The notes beneath the pieces were generated by a model that saw nothing but the letters and a program-made list of their open reading frames with translations, was not told the DNA's origin and ran no database searches. Both the position numbers and the translations under genes were made by a program. Positions 10,878 through 21,846 of a DNA stretch of 64,000 bases are shown in pieces. Position 1 is the first letter of the stretch. Each line of letters begins with the position of its first letter. The DNA comes from Basidiobolus meristosporus CBS 931.73 (lineage: Eukaryota; Basidiobolomycota; Basidiobolomycetes; Basidiobolales; Basidiobolaceae): assembly GCA_002104905.1 (NCBI GenBank), contig MCFE01000247.1, positions 50,986-114,985 of the forward strand, read 5' to 3'.

Positions 10878-12123
10878 TTACATCCACTCCAAAGCCAGGA
10901 TCTCTCTTCTGACCCGTTCTTCCACGGTGTATACAGTGGTTACCTTGAATTGAGCCTCACGTTCAACGAGTTGTCGGAAAAGGAGAACGCTTCCATTACA
11001 CCCAAAGTACATGGATTTGGCCGCAACATAGGCAACACCGCCACGCTTCAGCAACGCCTTGATAAGATTGTAGAGTTTCAAGTGGGACTCGACAGAGTAG
11101 ATGGTCTCGGAGGTAAGCAAGACGTCGTACTTGTCCTCTTCGCTGAGATTCAACAAGGCCTAATCGAACGTGATTAATGAAGGGACCACAAGTTAAGCAC
11201 GCCATTGGAGCACTCTACCGGTAGGGACTCCCAATCTCCGGAAAAGAAGCGGGTTCGTTTGGAAAGCTCCTGCAAGACTTGCTTCTCGTCAGCATCTTCG
11301 ATATCCTGCTCGATCAAGCCATTGACTAGATCCGAGTCTGGTTGGGGGCGTGTCACAGTGTTGACCATAACGTTAGGGATGGTGATCAATCTAAGGACCT
11401 GCTCATTATAATCCTGCATATGGACAGCACATGTTTGATGCTGTACAAGGCAGTAGAGCGAGGGTAGCGAGGATCCACACCCTATCTAAATCCAGCCACG
11501 AATCAGCAAAGGCCCTAGGATGGATCGAGGAAACCTACTCACCTCGAACACCTTCTTGTCATCGAAAAAGTTTTTTGGAAGTTGGGTGGACATGAAGCGA
11601 ACCAGATCGACGGAGCATTCCCAGGTCTTGAAGCCACCTGTACATATCACATAAGTTAACCAAAGCTGCGGGTCGTTCTCGGGCCACCAGCTTGACGCTA
11701 ACCTTCATAAACACCGGCCACCAGATCGGAATTGTCTTCCAAACCAACAATGTTCTTTTGCTCGCCGTTCTCGATCTGATCCTCTTGGGCAAGTTGGAAT
11801 TTGACGTCAGATAAATGACGTTTGTAGATGGGCTGGAGGTCTTGAGCGAACAAAATGGGTTCAACAACTATGTTCGTGGGCTACAACAATGTCAGCACCA
11901 TTTCTGAGAAACCCCTTCAGAGAAAAGTGACCGCTCTCTTACCAAAGGGAGTATGACCTCCGGAGAGACTTCGCGGCTGGACTCGTAAGAAATAGAAACC
12001 TCAGGGTTTACTTGATCGACGCTATCATCGTCATCCTAGGGTGCAGGGAAGTTGAGCCAGAGCGCCTTTTGTGAAGCATGTCGGGGACAAAGTGCCACTT
12101 ACCACAAAGTCGAAGCGAAACAT
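10878..12123 (-). CDS. HPM1: Histidine protein methyltransferase, METTL18/HPM1 family
   Basis: Six exons: 12103-12123, 11943-12035, 11703-11880, 11543-11637, 11219-11485 and 10878-11159; 311 aa, close to family size. The central block contains NSDLVAGVYEGGFKTWECS, then the SAM-binding glycine motif EIGCGSSLPSLY, then HMQDYNEQVL (post-II acidic/Asn motif) and FFSGDWESLP. The C-terminal exon carries YDVLLTSETIYS. These are the diagnostic motifs of the seven-beta-strand methyltransferases that modify a histidine of ribosomal protein uL3 (Rpl3/RPL3). The first exon is only seven codons. The acceptor giving EIGCG was preferred over one 5 nt further in, which breaks the motif. Cytosolic/nuclear role by family knowledge. 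The acidic segment DDDDSVDQ near the N-terminus has no assigned function. Confidence 0.85.
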
Positions 12124-12516
12124 TGTACTAAGGTCAAATAGGCGAACCCAGAAGCCTCGAAAACCCCATTTCAATATGGAATATAACCCGATGGTTTTTT
12201 TTATCCGGTTTGACGAAAGGCTGTTTAATCTGATTGCCTGCTCACATCTGTGATTAGTTTCACGACGAAGTAGGCAAGATCCATTTTTCTTTTGAACCAA
12301 ATCCGGATTTTTCTTCACCGATACCATGCAAATCTGCTAGGATGCAAATTGAGGCTATATTGCACACTATGCAGTCCGAGGATTCTTCTATCGTCCGTAA
12401 ACGCTCCATTATCAACGAGATCGGTTGTGTTTGTTGGTAAATGAGGAATGGAATTATTTATTCAATCAAAAAGTATATGTATATGAAAGTTGTTGGGGCG
12501 AATTATTACACTGCGC
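12124..12516. other. Intergenic between HPM1-like gene and UNC93-like copy 1
   Basis: Holds the 5' flank of the methyltransferase gene and the 3' flank of UNC93-like copy 1. A 32-codon open frame at 12342-12440 (+) was seen but has no recognisable feature. Confidence 0.4.
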
Positions 12517-13818
12517 TTATGAGGCTTCTTCCATCTTGGTATCGGTATCATTGCATGTCTCCTTGACATTTTTCGCAATGAGATAGGTGAAGGGAAGGGA
12601 CACGGTGAACAGTGCCCAGGACACGATCAGCTGGATCAAGAAGCTGGTGTTGACTGCGTCGATTCTCCAGGCAATGGCTGCTCCAGCAGATTGCATTCCC
12701 TTGTAGTAACCGGCATATCTGGCCAAGATGGTCGAGTCGTTGGACATGGCTCCCATGATCCAGTAGGCGTAGGTCTGGAGGGCAGCATCGCAGATACCAT
12801 AGCAGACATACAGCACCCACTTGGGCCAGAAGGCCCCGGCATCATTGATGAAGTCGATATCCTTGGGGTGATCCTCGCGGGTGTATTGAAGCTGCAGAGC
12901 AAGACCTCCACCCCAGGTGGCGGTGAACAGGATCCCGACGCCAGCAAGTCCGTACAAAGCTCTGGTTCTTCTGCCGAAGCGGGGGGTATCAAGGAACGCA
13001 CCCAAGATGTATGCTCCGGCCATCTGCGAGCCCCAGTAGAAGGCGTTGTTGAATGATCTGCTACGGAGGTTGAACAGCACTCCGTTCACTGCTCCGAATT
13101 GGTACGAGTAGAACCAGTTGGACGCGAGGCAGAGTGGGGTCAGCAGGAGCATGTTCTTGTCGGTGAACATCTTCAAGATTCCGATGATCTCATTGCCAAT
13201 GTTGCTGAACTTCTCCACATGCACGCGAGACCCATCGTCACGGACGACCTTGGCGGGTGGGAGGATGGCAAGTCCAGCAATAGCGCCAATGACCATGATC
13301 ACCAGGAAGGCCAGGTAGGTGGAGTTGCTGACAGCCCCGCTGTCTGAGTGGAAGTTGAGGCCGAATGGAATGAACGCGCCCATGACACCGCCAAGGTTGA
13401 AGATGATCCAGAAGAGACCGACACAGCGACCCTTCTGATCTTCAGCGGGGTAGGCCATCATGATCACACCCTGAGTGGTCCAGAGAATACCAGCACCAAT
13501 ACCCAACACTGCGCTGGAAGCAATGACAAAGGCGGCGTTCTTGTTGACGTTGTAGTTGAGAAGAGAGCCAGAGTAGAGGGCATAGGAGAGCCCACCGAGC
13601 AGCATACACAAGCGGCCACCAAGGACATTGTAGAAGCCACCACCGAGACAACCGAATACAGCGAAGCAGGCGTAAAGGGCGACGTTTCCGTTCTTGGCGG
13701 TGTTATCGTCCATCTGGCCACCGGCACCCATGCCGTTGATGACATTGAACATGCCAGGGCAGCAGAAGCAAACAAGACCTACCAGGAGAACTTGTGTGAG
13801 AGGACTGTTGTATCTCAT
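12517..13818 (-). CDS. UNC93-like MFS membrane protein, copy 1
   Basis: Single-exon ORF of 433 aa made almost entirely of hydrophobic membrane segments, about 11-12 by eye. The N-terminal block MFNVINGMGAGGQ is the signature of the fungal UNC93-like (DUF895) branch of the major facilitator superfamily. Other conserved pieces are GRLCMLLGGLSYALYSGSL, TTQGVIMMAYPAEDQKGR and FWIIFNLGGVMGAFIPFG. The transported substrate is unknown for these fungal proteins. The protein appears identical to copy 2 at 14864-16165 in inverted orientation, with only synonymous differences seen. A TATAAAAG lies about 50 bp upstream. The short hydrophilic tail ends KMEEAS. Confidence 0.85.
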   Translation of the reverse strand: MRYNSPLTQVLLVGLVCFCCPGMFNVINGMGAGGQMDDNTAKNGNVALYACFAVFGCLGGGFYNVLGGRLCMLLGGLSYALYSGSLLNYNVNKNAAFVIASSAVLGIGAGILWTTQGVIMMAYPAEDQKGRCVGLFWIIFNLGGVMGAFIPFGLNFHSDSGAVSNSTYLAFLVIMVIGAIAGLAILPPAKVVRDDGSRVHVEKFSNIGNEIIGILKMFTDKNMLLLTPLCLASNWFYSYQFGAVNGVLFNLRSRSFNNAFYWGSQMAGAYILGAFLDTPRFGRRTRALYGLAGVGILFTATWGGGLALQLQYTREDHPKDIDFINDAGAFWPKWVLYVCYGICDAALQTYAYWIMGAMSNDSTILARYAGYYKGMQSAGAAIAWRIDAVNTSFLIQLIVSWALFTVSLPFTYLIAKNVKETCNDTDTKMEEAS

Positions 13819-13866
13819 GATAATGAATTTGATGTGAACTGATGTGATAGTAGCAACATTTCACAG

Positions 13867-13874
13867 CTTTTATA
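13867..13874 (-). promoter_or_regulatory. TATA box of UNC93-like copy 1
   Basis: TATAAAAG on the minus strand, 49-56 bp upstream of the start codon. Comparable TATA motifs precede the other three copies. Confidence 0.5.
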
Positions 13875-14790
13875 ACCTCGTAAAATTGGCGCATATTCGT
13901 CTCCAACGATAACGTGCTTCATATGGCAGGCATTCGTGGAGCCGAGAACCAGATCATACTCCCATATAATATATATGGAATGATCCTTAGTACAAAGTCT
14001 GGGCTGTCAAGCAAACTGTTTGGTAGTAACTCAGTAGAATTCAAATGGGGGTAAATGTAACAAACCTGGGTAGGTAAATACCCCCAAGAAACTACCCTGT
14101 ATATATCTATATATAGTCTACTTATCGGAGCAAACCTCAAGGTTCTATTCAATAAGCTAATTAATTAATCTTAATATGGGATTTCTTGGAGCTGAAGAAG
14201 TTCGACTTTCTGATGATTGTGGCTTCCTCGCATAGTTACTGTTATGCTGGCCAATCAGGGAGTCCCAATTAGTGTTTTCCATATTCTACCATGGATGATG
14301 AGATGCCTATTTTGGAATGCCATCTGTGGAGAACCTATCTCCATCGCTCAACTGACTTGTACCAACCTGGTCGGAGAAGACGAATTAGGAATCACCGCTG
14401 CCACGACAGTTGAGCAACCCAACCAAGGATCCCCGTTGCAGTACGGTACACGAGTATGGCCACACCTGCCATAAAAAGGAATTCCAATCATTATGGTCTA
14501 GTTACGTAGTTTCAAAATGACAATATCTCCAGGACAAAACTAGACTTATTGCCACACAAACACAAACTTGAAGTCAGGAATGGCCTTAAATTCCATTGCA
14601 AGTCGAGATCGAATGATTCCTTTCGCCGGTCACGTTTTATCGTTCGCGATGCTGTTAATGGTAAAATGATTCTACTTATTTCGATTCCCTGTGATCGTTG
14701 GACAATTTTGGTGGAGTATCCGTACTGCTCAAACTACCATTTTAGCATGAACACAACACAAAGCAAACCACATAGCACAGAGCGTGAAAC
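13875..14790. other. Divergent intergenic region between UNC93-like copies 1 and 2
   Basis: About 0.9 kb between two TATA boxes facing opposite ways. It is not itself palindromic: similarity between the two genes stops at about the ends of the coding regions. It contains no supported gene and presumably holds both promoters. Confidence 0.5.
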
Positions 14791-14798
14791 TATAAAAG
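14791..14798 (+). promoter_or_regulatory. TATA box of UNC93-like copy 2
   Basis: TATAAAAG, 66-73 bp upstream of the start codon at 14864. Confidence 0.5.
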
Positions 14799-14863
14799 CA
14801 GGGCTTGATTTCCTCCTTTCTCAGTAAAACCAATCATACATTTTATTTGAATAAAATATTCAA

Positions 14864-16165
14864 ATGCGCTACAACAGTCCTCTCACACAAGTCCTCCTGG
14901 TAGGTCTTGTTTGCTTCTGCTGCCCTGGCATGTTCAATGTCATCAACGGCATGGGTGCTGGTGGCCAGATGGACGATAACACCGCCAAGAACGGAAACGT
15001 CGCCCTTTACGCCTGCTTCGCTGTATTCGGTTGTCTTGGTGGTGGCTTCTACAATGTCCTTGGTGGCCGCTTGTGCATGCTGCTCGGTGGGCTCTCCTAT
15101 GCCCTCTACTCTGGCTCTCTTCTCAACTACAACGTCAACAAGAACGCCGCCTTTGTCATTGCTTCCAGCGCAGTGTTGGGTATTGGTGCTGGTATTCTCT
15201 GGACCACTCAGGGTGTGATCATGATGGCCTACCCCGCTGAAGATCAGAAGGGTCGCTGTGTCGGTCTCTTCTGGATCATCTTCAACCTTGGCGGTGTCAT
15301 GGGCGCGTTCATTCCATTCGGCCTCAACTTCCACTCAGACAGCGGGGCTGTCAGCAACTCCACCTACCTGGCCTTCCTGGTGATCATGGTCATTGGCGCT
15401 ATTGCTGGACTTGCCATCCTCCCACCCGCCAAGGTCGTCCGTGACGATGGGTCTCGCGTGCATGTGGAGAAGTTCAGCAACATTGGCAATGAGATCATCG
15501 GAATCTTGAAGATGTTCACCGACAAGAACATGCTCCTGCTGACCCCACTCTGCCTCGCGTCCAACTGGTTCTACTCGTACCAATTCGGAGCAGTGAACGG
15601 AGTGCTGTTCAACCTCCGTAGCAGATCATTCAACAACGCCTTCTACTGGGGCTCGCAGATGGCCGGAGCATACATCTTGGGTGCGTTCCTTGATACCCCC
15701 CGCTTCGGCAGAAGAACCAGAGCTTTGTACGGACTTGCTGGCGTCGGGATCCTGTTCACCGCCACCTGGGGTGGAGGTCTTGCTCTGCAGCTTCAATACA
15801 CCCGCGAGGATCACCCCAAGGATATCGACTTCATCAATGATGCCGGAGCCTTCTGGCCCAAGTGGGTGCTGTATGTCTGCTATGGTATCTGCGATGCTGC
15901 CCTCCAGACCTACGCCTACTGGATCATGGGAGCCATGTCCAACGACTCGACCATCTTGGCCAGATATGCCGGCTACTACAAGGGAATGCAATCTGCCGGA
16001 GCAGCCATTGCCTGGAGAATCGACGCAGTCAACACCAGCTTCTTGATCCAGCTGATCGTGTCGTGGGCACTGTTCACCGTGTCCCTTCCCTTCACCTATC
16101 TCATTGCGAAAAATGTCAAGGAGACATGCAATGATACCGATACCAAGATGGAAGAGGCTTCTTAA
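14864..16165 (+). CDS. UNC93-like MFS membrane protein, copy 2
   Basis: Single-exon, 433 aa; by reading, the same protein sequence as copy 1 (12517-13818), to which it is an inverted duplicate. The nucleotide differences I found are scattered third-position changes (for example GGT/GGC and GCT/GCC near the 3' end). Similarity fades about a dozen bases after the stop codon and is absent upstream of the ATG. This suggests gene conversion restricted to the coding region, or a duplicate whose flanks have diverged. Same family motifs and hydrophobic profile as copy 1; substrate unknown. Confidence 0.85.
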   Translation: MRYNSPLTQVLLVGLVCFCCPGMFNVINGMGAGGQMDDNTAKNGNVALYACFAVFGCLGGGFYNVLGGRLCMLLGGLSYALYSGSLLNYNVNKNAAFVIASSAVLGIGAGILWTTQGVIMMAYPAEDQKGRCVGLFWIIFNLGGVMGAFIPFGLNFHSDSGAVSNSTYLAFLVIMVIGAIAGLAILPPAKVVRDDGSRVHVEKFSNIGNEIIGILKMFTDKNMLLLTPLCLASNWFYSYQFGAVNGVLFNLRSRSFNNAFYWGSQMAGAYILGAFLDTPRFGRRTRALYGLAGVGILFTATWGGGLALQLQYTREDHPKDIDFINDAGAFWPKWVLYVCYGICDAALQTYAYWIMGAMSNDSTILARYAGYYKGMQSAGAAIAWRIDAVNTSFLIQLIVSWALFTVSLPFTYLIAKNVKETCNDTDTKMEEAS

Positions 16166-17766
16166 TCGCAGTGTATCTAGAATTTTGTTCGTACATATAA
16201 GTTCGTTAACCTGTAGAATTTCATAAATAAATAACTCAATCGTTCATACAACATCTTCAGGTAAAGCCCACTTGTAGGTAGATACCTGTTGCGCGCTGGT
16301 TTTGAATATAAAGTTGGCAGATAGCGACTTTGGGCGATACAGGTCACCAAGGAATCTTGATCGACCGTTATTCAAGCCCTCGGATCGGGCGACATTAAGT
16401 GTAACGTTCACCGAGCGGGTAACATATGAATTAATCCTTCAACGGGATCCTTCCAAATTCAACGATGGTATTGATAGCGCCAGCAACCAAATTATATGGA
16501 TCCAAGACGATCCATTTAAATTCATGCTTTTGTTAGCCACGGCGCTGTAATACATCATACTATTAGCTATAAATTAGCTGATTATGGCCTCGTAGTCCAA
16601 ATTTGGGACACCAATCCTGAGAGTACATAGGTTGTTGAAAATCCATACTGATCTGGTTGAGGAAACGTTGAATATGTCAGGCTACGTTGATTGGGTGGTG
16701 GGTGTGATCATTTGATATTAGGTTAAAAAGTTGATGGTGTGGTTAATACCTTATTTAGGAGGCATGAGATCATGGGAAATTTTGGGCTAGTTATCGAATT
16801 TCTCTTGCTTGAAAAAGAGAACTTTTTCCTGTGATGAAAGAACTTACCATTATTCCATATTCTAATATTAACCTCCTCGGGTTATTTTGGGATCCCGTCA
16901 GATGCACCATTTAATCATGAGATTGCAGGCAGAAAGTTGGGATTTCTCAAGTGATAGACTCTAAAGCAGTTACCTGATGCTTACCTGTCAGTCGCTCGAT
17001 CAATTCAGCACTGCATATTAATTGTGGACGCCCTTCCCCAGGGATTTTTTTCTCGTTTGTATTCATAGTGGTCATTCCCGAATCACTATTGATGTGTGGT
17101 TTTAATCTATTCATGGATTTAAACGAACCTGTCTGGATTCCCCACCAACTGTTAACCAGTGGATCTATTTTTATAACTAGCTGATAAGCGCTTTCCAAAT
17201 TTCACGATATCAACGCAAGACCTGATTACATGCAGAGCTACAAACCATCGGTACGTGGAATGTGTTTTATCGCGATCATCAACGCCTTGACGGTTAGAGT
17301 TACGCCCACAATAACTTACAATCGGTAGGTTGCAGTAGTATGAAAGCTCCAATAACTCAACCCTCGCAGTGCCAATACCTCGTACCAATGCCAAGATTAT
17401 ACGGATAGTGATTCAAGGTAGTCTATTTTCCCTCCTAGAATTGTCATAGAAGTTACATCTCAACGAGTAATCACAAAGTAAAACCACTTTGTTAACTGTT
17501 AATCATTGCGGCCGCAAATACGAAATGTCGCTAGGCTGATTGAAGTAAGGTGAAACCCCCTCCCACGTTTGGTATGGGCGATTGGCTTGATCGATTAAAG
17601 TAATGTGAAACCAACGACCATATTTGGCAGAGTAGAACGATGTCCAAAATCCGATAAGAAGGGTTTGTTATTTTGGGCTTACAAAAAAGTAACGACATGG
17701 TTGTTATTATGTGCGTTTCCGAAGATTGACACAACAGTGGTATTCATAGATAAGGCGCGAAAAGCG
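16166..17766. other. Intergenic, about 1.6 kb, no supported gene
   Basis: Contains several short open frames: 16302-16550 (+), and 16947-17198 and 17152-17394 (-). None shows a recognisable domain. The two minus-strand frames overlap out of phase and could be a decayed gene, but I cannot support a function. Confidence 0.35.
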
Positions 17767-17773
17767 TATAAAT
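17767..17773 (+). promoter_or_regulatory. TATA box of UNC93-like copy 3
   Basis: TATAAAT, 75-81 bp upstream of the preferred start at 17848. Confidence 0.5.
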
Positions 17774-17847
17774 GAGAGCGTCTTGGCGCCTTGTACAACC
17801 TAACAAATCATCTAAACTTGGTCTCACCGCATTATCTTCCATTCTTG

Positions 17848-19149
17848 ATGCGCTACAACAGTCCGCTTGCCCAGGTTCTTCTAGTGGGTTTGATCTGCTT
17901 CTGCTGCCCTGGCATGTTCAATGTCATCAACGGCATGGGTGCCGGTGGTCAAATGGATAACAACACCGCCAAGAACGGAAACGTCGCCCTTTACGCCTGC
18001 TTCGCTGTATTCGGTTACTTGGGTGGTGGTATTTACAACGTTCTTGGTGGTCGCCTGTGCTTGTTGCTGGGAGGACTTTCCTATGCCCTCTACTCTGGCT
18101 CTCTTCTCAACTACAACGTTAACAAAAATGCTGCATTTGTCATCGGTGCCAGTGCCGTGCTTGGTCTTGGAGCCGGTATTCTTTGGACCACTCAAGGTGT
18201 GATCATGATGTCCTACCCCGCTGAAGACCAAAAGGGTCGTTGTGTCGGCCTCTTCTGGATCATCTTCAACCTTGGTGGCGTCATGGGCGCGTTCATTCCA
18301 TTCGGCCTCAACTTCCACTCAGACAAGGGTGCTGTCAGCAACTCCACCTACCTGGCCTTCCTGGTGATCATGATCATTGGCGCTATTGCTGGACTTGCCA
18401 TCCTCCCGCCCGAGAAGGTTGTCCGTGATGATGGGTCTCGTGTGCACGTGGAGAAGTTCAGCAACATCGGAAAGGAGATCCTTGAAACATTGAAGCTATT
18501 CACCGACAAGAACATGCTCCTGCTGACCCCACTCTGCCTCGCATCCAACTGGTTCTACTCCTACCAATTCGGAGATGTAAACGGAGTGCTGTTCAACCTT
18601 CGTAGCAGATCATTCAACAATGCCTTCTACTGGGGATCCCAAATGGTGGGTGCATTAGCAGTTGGAGCATTCCTTGATAATACCCGATTTGGCAGAAGAG
18701 CTAGAGCCTTGTATGGCCTTGCTGGAGTTGGTATTCTGTTCACTGCTACCTGGGGTGGAGGTCTTGCTCTTCAACTTCAATACACCCGCGAGGATCATCC
18801 TAGCAACATTGATTTTATTGATAACCCAGGTGCCTTCTGGCCCAAGTGGGTGCTGTATGTCTGCTATGGACTCTGCGATGCCGCCCTTCAAACCTACGCC
18901 TACTGGATCATGGGAGCTCTATCCAACGATTCCACTGTCCTTGCCAGATATGCCGGTTACTACAAGGGTGTCCAATCAGCTGGTGGTGCTATCGCCTGGA
19001 GAATTGATGCTGTAAACACGGCCTTCCTTACTCAGCTGATCATCTCCTGGGCGTTGTTTACTGTCTCGCTCCCGTTCACATATTTTGTGGCCAGAGGTAT
19101 CAAAGAAACATGTCACGCAATCGAGCCGGAGATTAAGGAAATTGCCTGA
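17848..19149 (+). CDS. UNC93-like MFS membrane protein, copy 3
   Basis: Single-exon, 433 aa from the ATG that aligns with copies 1 and 2 (MRYNSPLAQVLL). An in-frame ATG at 17791 would add 19 residues with no counterpart in the paralogs and lies very close to the TATA box, so it was not chosen. It keeps MFNVINGMGAGGQ and TTQGVIMMSYPAEDQKGR but differs from copies 1/2 at many positions, for example an NNTAKNG loop, LETLKLF and the tail IEPEIKEIA. It is closer to copy 4 than to copies 1/2. Polytopic membrane protein of unknown substrate. Confidence 0.85.
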   Translation: MRYNSPLAQVLLVGLICFCCPGMFNVINGMGAGGQMDNNTAKNGNVALYACFAVFGYLGGGIYNVLGGRLCLLLGGLSYALYSGSLLNYNVNKNAAFVIGASAVLGLGAGILWTTQGVIMMSYPAEDQKGRCVGLFWIIFNLGGVMGAFIPFGLNFHSDKGAVSNSTYLAFLVIMIIGAIAGLAILPPEKVVRDDGSRVHVEKFSNIGKEILETLKLFTDKNMLLLTPLCLASNWFYSYQFGDVNGVLFNLRSRSFNNAFYWGSQMVGALAVGAFLDNTRFGRRARALYGLAGVGILFTATWGGGLALQLQYTREDHPSNIDFIDNPGAFWPKWVLYVCYGLCDAALQTYAYWIMGALSNDSTVLARYAGYYKGVQSAGGAIAWRIDAVNTAFLTQLIISWALFTVSLPFTYFVARGIKETCHAIEPEIKEIA

Positions 19150-20479
19150 ACCCATTTTGCATCATAGTTACTACCCATGGCCTTCAGCATTTACTGCATG
19201 GTCCCCCTCCGAGGTTTAATGTAAATGTAGTATCACCTGTTATATATGTCTAATAAATCATGAAAACCATAGTCAGCCTTGCTTTGCACTTCTCAAACAC
19301 GAATTGGACTTCCTCGTAAAGACCCAACTGGTGGCACCGATAATGTGATTTCCGCCTATACGCCATCATCTATGCGGTGATGATTTAAAAGAGCGTATAT
19401 GGGCGTGAGTTCAACTGACCAGATCCCTCCAAACCGATCGTATAATTCTTTTCGAACCCTCCTTCCCGATATGCAACGGATTCATTCGTACATACATAGG
19501 TATACTGAGACATTCAGTGAATTTAGCACCGTGCATGTAAACCCATATTGAAGCCATCCCCATTGGGAGAGTGGGCATCCAGATGTTGTGCAGAACCTCC
19601 AATAACTTGGTAGTGCGTACCTTCAAGTGACGCAAATATCCTTGCGTCTTCTCCATACCAGAAATGGAGTTGCATCTCTTCAGAGCTTCCTTCTTCGGAC
19701 ATCAAGATCAATCCAGCAGCAGCTCAATCCAGACCAAATCCTCATTATTTCAATTGGGAAAGAACACCGCCCTTGGAAACGAGCAGGACTATTGGCTTTC
19801 GCACGCTGCGATTGGTTGATCTAGGATACACGGTAATCCCAAAGTCCGTACAATGAATGGATGGTTGTTGCTTGTGTTTGTGGCACGCTTGAAGTTACAG
19901 GAGAACGTCTGGATAGAAAGTTGAATGCCCTGTACCGCTAGTATGCAGCGTTTTGTAGGCCTAGAAAAGATGTCAAAAGAGCAGAGGGAATGTCCATTCA
20001 TGAACAAGAAGGACGATGATCGAGTATTTGATGATATGGCCGAGCAACCACTGATCGCTTCTCCTACATGTTACTAGATGAATGAAGTTTGATGACCACC
20101 AGCGGTCATTGTTTAGTTCGGAGTGGCTATATGCACAGGGCGCCGCCTCAACACTCAAGATCATTGAAGCAGGGTTTGTAGCACATTGGCCCACATCGTA
20201 ATCTAGATGCTGGTCATAAACCCATCCCACCAGGGGTCATACACAATGACTAACCTCGCCAGTGAAAATAACATGTAAGATAACCACCACGCATCAAACC
20301 TGATTTTAATCAATCTTTGTGCGCGGAGCCTTCTTAATTCTCACAGGAAAAATCGGGGTCGAATCGGTCGATTTTATTAGTTGGTGAAATAAGGATCATC
20401 CATTTGTTTGGGGGAAATCAAAATTACATGTGGTTAAGTGGTACTAGTGATATGAGTGATTATGCGATTTGCAGATTGA
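19150..20479. other. Intergenic between convergent UNC93-like copies 3 and 4
   Basis: Several overlapping minus-strand open frames (about 19411-20230) include hydrophobic stretches such as IIKYSIIVLLVHEWTF. I recognise no family and see no exon chain that joins cleanly. A decayed gene is possible. Confidence 0.35.
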
Positions 20480-21791
20480 CTAGGCAGGTGTCACATCTTT
20501 CTCGGCCTCGGCTACATTATTGGTTTCCTTCACGTTTCTAGCAATGAAGTAGGTGAAGGGTAGGGAAACGGTGAAGAGTGCCCATGAGACGATCAACTGG
20601 GTGAGGAAGGCTGTGTTGATAGCATCAATTCTCCAGGCGATAGCACCACCAGCTGATTGGACACCCTTAGTAGTAACCGGCATATCTGGCAAGGACAGTG
20701 GAATCGTTGGATAGAGCTCCCATGATCCAGTAGGCGTAGGTCTGGAGGGCAGCATCGCAGATACCATAGAACATGTACAACAACCACTTGGGCCAGAAGG
20801 CACCTGGGTTATCAATAAAATCAATGTTGCTAGGATGATCCTCGCGGGTGTATTGAAGTTGAAGAGCAAGACCTCCACCCCAGGTGGCAGTGAAAATGAC
20901 TGCGACAATGGCGAGACCGTACAAGGCTCTGGCTCTTCTACCGAAGCGAGGGCTATCAAGGAAAGCACCCAAGGCATAAGCACCCACCATTTGAGATCCC
21001 CAGTAGAAGGCATTGTTGAATGATCTGCTACGAAGGTTGAACAACACTCCGTTCACTGCTCCGAATTGGTACGAGTAGAACCAGTTGGATGCGAGGCAGA
21101 GTGGGGTCAGCAGAAGCATGTTCTTGTCTGTGAATAGCTTCAATGTTTCAAGGATCTCCTTTCCGATGTTGCTGAACTTCTCCACGTGCACACGAGACCC
21201 ATCATCACGGACAACCTTCTCGGGTGGGAGGACAGCAAGGCCGCCGATAGCGCCAATGATCATGATCACCAGGAAGGCCAGGTAAGTGGAGTTGCTGACA
21301 GCACCCTTGTCTGAGTGGAAGTTGAGGCCGAATGGAATGAACGCGCCCATGACGCCACCAAGGTTGAAGATGATCCAGAAGAGACCGACACAACGACCCT
21401 TTTGGTCTTCAGCGGGGTAGGACATCATGATCACACCTTGAGTGGTCCAAAGAATACCGGCTCCAAGACCAAGCACGGCACTGGCACCGATGACAAATGC
21501 AGCATTTCCGCTTTTATTGTATTCGAGGAGAGAGCCAGAGTAGAGGGCATAGGAAAGTCCTCCCAGCAACAAGCACAGGCGGCCACCAAGAACGTTGTAA
21601 ATACCACCACCCAAGTAACCGAATACAGCGAAGCAGGCGTAAAGGGCGACGTTTCCGTTCTTGGCGGTGTTATCGTCCATTTGACCACCGGCACCCATGC
21701 CGTTGATGACATTGAACATGCCAGGGCAGCAGAAGCAAACAAGGCCTATGAGAAGCACTTGCGCGAGGGGACTATTGTATCTCAATCTCAT
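20480..21791 (-). pseudogene. UNC93-like MFS membrane protein, copy 4, frameshifted
   Basis: Starts MRLRYNSPLAQVLL at 21791 and follows the family to residue ~374 (ARYAGYY). A single extra T near 20670 then turns TACTACAAGGGT into TACTACTAAGGGT and creates an immediate TAA. The remaining roughly 60 codons (GVQSAGGAIAWRIDAINTAF to the tail EAEKDVTPA) are intact in the next frame and end at 20480. The total length, 1312 bp, is one base more than a multiple of three. The truncated protein would lose the last one or two membrane segments. Everything else is well conserved, so the break is recent or a sequencing/assembly error. Confidence 0.75.
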
Positions 21792-21838
21792 GTGAATGGG
21801 AGTCAGAAGAATGCTTGACATCGGTGAGCTGGAGCCCA

Positions 21839-21846
21839 CTTTTATA
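21839..21846 (-). promoter_or_regulatory. TATA box of UNC93-like copy 4
   Basis: TATAAAAG on the minus strand, 48-55 bp upstream of the start at 21791. Confidence 0.45.

Noticed and set aside
12342-12440. 32-codon open frame (MQIEAILHTMQ...)
   Set aside because: Could be an orphan exon, but I found no partner exon or family resemblance.
12691-13842. Several long open frames opposite the UNC93-like genes (also at 14843-15991, 17881-18891, 20835-21818)
   Set aside because: They recur at the mirrored position in every UNC93-like copy and have no domain; they are antisense shadows of a conserved coding region.
16302-16550. 82-codon plus-strand open frame after UNC93-like copy 2
   Set aside because: Composition is coding-like, but there is no domain, no signal peptide and no continuation; not enough to call a gene.
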